From NCBI RefSeq assembly GCF_027247405.1, contig NZ_CP097463.1:310001-374000 (forward strand): DNA of 64,000 nt, read 5' to 3'. The first letter of the stretch is position 1, and the number at the start of each line of letters is the position of its first letter. The position numbers and the translations under genes were made by a program. Shown here piece after piece: positions 61,576 through 64,000 of this stretch. Under the pieces are notes generated by a model that did no database searches, was not told the origin of the DNA, and was given only the letters and a program-made list of their open reading frames with translations. The stretch is from Jatrophihabitans cynanchi. GTDB taxonomy: Bacteria > Actinomycetota > Actinomycetes > Mycobacteriales > Jatrophihabitantaceae.

Positions 61576-61583
61576 CGGCCGGT

Positions 61584-62030
61584 CTAGAGCTCCGAGTCGT
61601 CGGTCTCGAGTTCGCGTGGCTTGCGGTACGGGTCGGCGTCACCGGCCGGCCGGGCGTCGCGCCGGGCCTGCTCGACCCGCGCGTCGGCCTCCGCGGCGAC
61701 GGCGAGCAGCTCTTCGATGTGCTGGGCGGTCTCGGGGACGGAGTCGAGCACGAACGTCAGCGTCGGGGTGAAGCGCACCCCGGTCTGCCGCCCGACCTCG
61801 CTGCGCAGCACTCCTTTGGCCGACTCGAGCGCGATCGCGGACTCGGCGTGCGCGGCCTCGTCGCCGAACACGGTGTAGAAGATCGTGGCGTCGTGCAGGT
61901 CGCCGGTCACGCGCACGTCGGTGATCGTGACCATGCCGAGGCGCGGGTCCTTCACCTGGGTCTCGATCCCGATGGCCACGATCTGCTTGATCCGGCCCGC
62001 CAGCCGCCGGGCACGAGCTACGTCACCCAC
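61584..62030 (-). CDS. rbfA: Ribosome-binding factor A
   Basis: RbfA helps mature the 30S subunit and its 16S rRNA 5' end. The 148-residue protein has [50 protein letters not shown] in layout, [24 protein letters not shown], then an acidic tail. The start is GTG 62030. It follows the DUF503 gene by 9 bp. Confidence 0.95.
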   Translation of the reverse strand: MGDVARARRLAGRIKQIVAIGIETQVKDPRLGMVTITDVRVTGDLHDATIFYTVFGDEAAHAESAIALESAKGVLRSEVGRQTGVRFTPTLTFVLDSVPETAQHIEELLAVAAEADARVEQARRDARPAGDADPYRKPRELETDDSEL

Positions 62031-62039
62031 AACATCCTC

Positions 62040-62339
62040 CTAGTCGAGATCATCGTCGTCGAGCACGCGTTGCCGGCTCGAGAGCAGTTCCACCTCGGGA
62101 CGGCCGGCGAGCAGCCGCTCGCAGGCCTGCAGGGTGTCCAGGACGCGCCCGTGTTCACCGCTGACCGTGCTCACCGAGATCTCGGCCCGCCGGTACAGCT
62201 CCTGCGCTCCGGTCTCGGCGGCCGCCACCTCGAAGCGGCGGCGCAGTTCGGCCACGATCGGCCGAACCACGCCGCGCTTGTCCTTCAGCGACCGGATGTC
62301 CCCCAGCAACAGATCCGCCACCAACACCCCGATTACCAA
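62040..62339 (-). CDS. DUF503 protein
   Basis: The 99-residue protein has the DUF503 pattern VIGVLVADLLLGDIRSLKDKRGVVRPIVAELRRRFEVAAAETGAQE in layout and ends SSRQRVLDDDDLD. Members lie between infB and rbfA in many actinobacteria. TTG 62339 is chosen since GGGAG lies about 8 bp upstream and the family starts at this point; a longer frame to 62387 would run through a hairpin. Function unknown. Confidence 0.88.
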   Translation of the reverse strand: MVIGVLVADLLLGDIRSLKDKRGVVRPIVAELRRRFEVAAAETGAQELYRRAEISVSTVSGEHGRVLDTLQACERLLAGRPEVELLSSRQRVLDDDDLD

Positions 62340-62376
62340 CCCAGGCTCCCTAGAAGGCGACCCACCACGCGATGAG

Positions 62377-62395
62377 CTCCCCCGCAAGCGGGGAG
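62377..62395 (-). terminator. Hairpin between infB and DUF503
   Basis: CTCCCCCGC and GCGGGGAG pair with a 2-nt AA loop and one bulged C. It lies 51 bp after the infB stop codon and before the DUF503 start. It might end part of the infB transcripts or act as an mRNA processing site. Confidence 0.5.
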
Positions 62396-62445
62396 GTACC
62401 CCCAGCGCGAACAGCCCGCGCGCGGCGCGACGAAGGAGCTTGCCG

Positions 62446-64000
<1,555 letters not shown>

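Overview
The window is 64 kb of a very GC-rich (about 70%) genome. Gene content and order point to an Actinomycetota chromosome. Long stretches match, from memory, the Mycobacterium tuberculosis backbone from miaB to infB: recX-recA-DUF3046, clgR-pgsA, an argA-type acetyltransferase, ftsK, dapA, thyX, dapB, an M16 protease, pnp, rpsO, ribF, truB, a DinF-like MATE transporter, rbfA, DUF503 and infB. Ribonuclease Y, Entner-Doudoroff genes and rimO next to pgsA argue against Mycobacterium itself; a free-living actinomycete of the Frankia/Jatrophihabitans/Nakamurella sort is a guess. Both ends are cut inside genes (miaB at the left, infB at the right).

Layout. 1-5.3 kb: miaB, a small unknown gene, rny, recX-recA and a DUF3046 gene, with a LexA box before recA. 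5.4-13.2 kb: plus-strand genes: cysteine hydrolase plus GlxA-type regulator, a GNAT, and the repair pair lhr-nei. 13.3-17.2 kb (minus): coiled-coil protein, TetR, clgR with a matching ClgR operator, pgsA, rimO. 17.2-21.4 kb (plus): a rearranged scar with an ungapped 111-bp duplication, then an MBL hydrolase, an ECF sigma factor, its likely membrane partner and an argA-like gene. 21.4-25.7 kb (minus): ftsK, dapA, thyX. 25.8-36.5 kb: accessory genes, including ribbon-helix-helix/DUF4097, a MarR/ABC exporter/AlkX-like glycosylase group, DedA, GNAT, DUF2461, a mug-type glycosylase and several gene remnants. 36.5-39.3 kb (minus): TPR membrane protein, dapB, M16 protease and a small proline-rich protein. 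39.3-47.8 kb: an accessory block between the M16 protease and pnp, which are neighbours in M. tuberculosis. It holds an Rrf2 regulator, a cysPTWA sulfate importer split by an IS110 element, and an MFS exporter divergent from an ArsR/SRPBCC operon. 47.9-53.4 kb: pnp, rpsO and the inserted eda-edd pair. 53.5-64 kb: ribF, an unusual lysine-rich gene, hemerythrin, a frameshifted BTAD regulator, truB, MATE, rbfA, DUF503 and infB.

The most unusual features are three. (1) Two inverted-repeat arrays (1,153-1,340 and 35,850-36,516) share a hairpin core, are built of about 31-bp units, and lie between convergent genes; in several cases a flanking gene's stop codon is the first codon of a unit. (2) An IS110 transposon sits in the sulfate operon with about 240 bp of structured non-coding DNA where a bridge RNA would be. 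(3) A duplication scar lies upstream of the MBL gene. Candidate operators were read directly for LexA, ClgR, RHH, MarR, ArsR and LacI-type regulators. No rRNA, tRNA or CRISPR array was seen.
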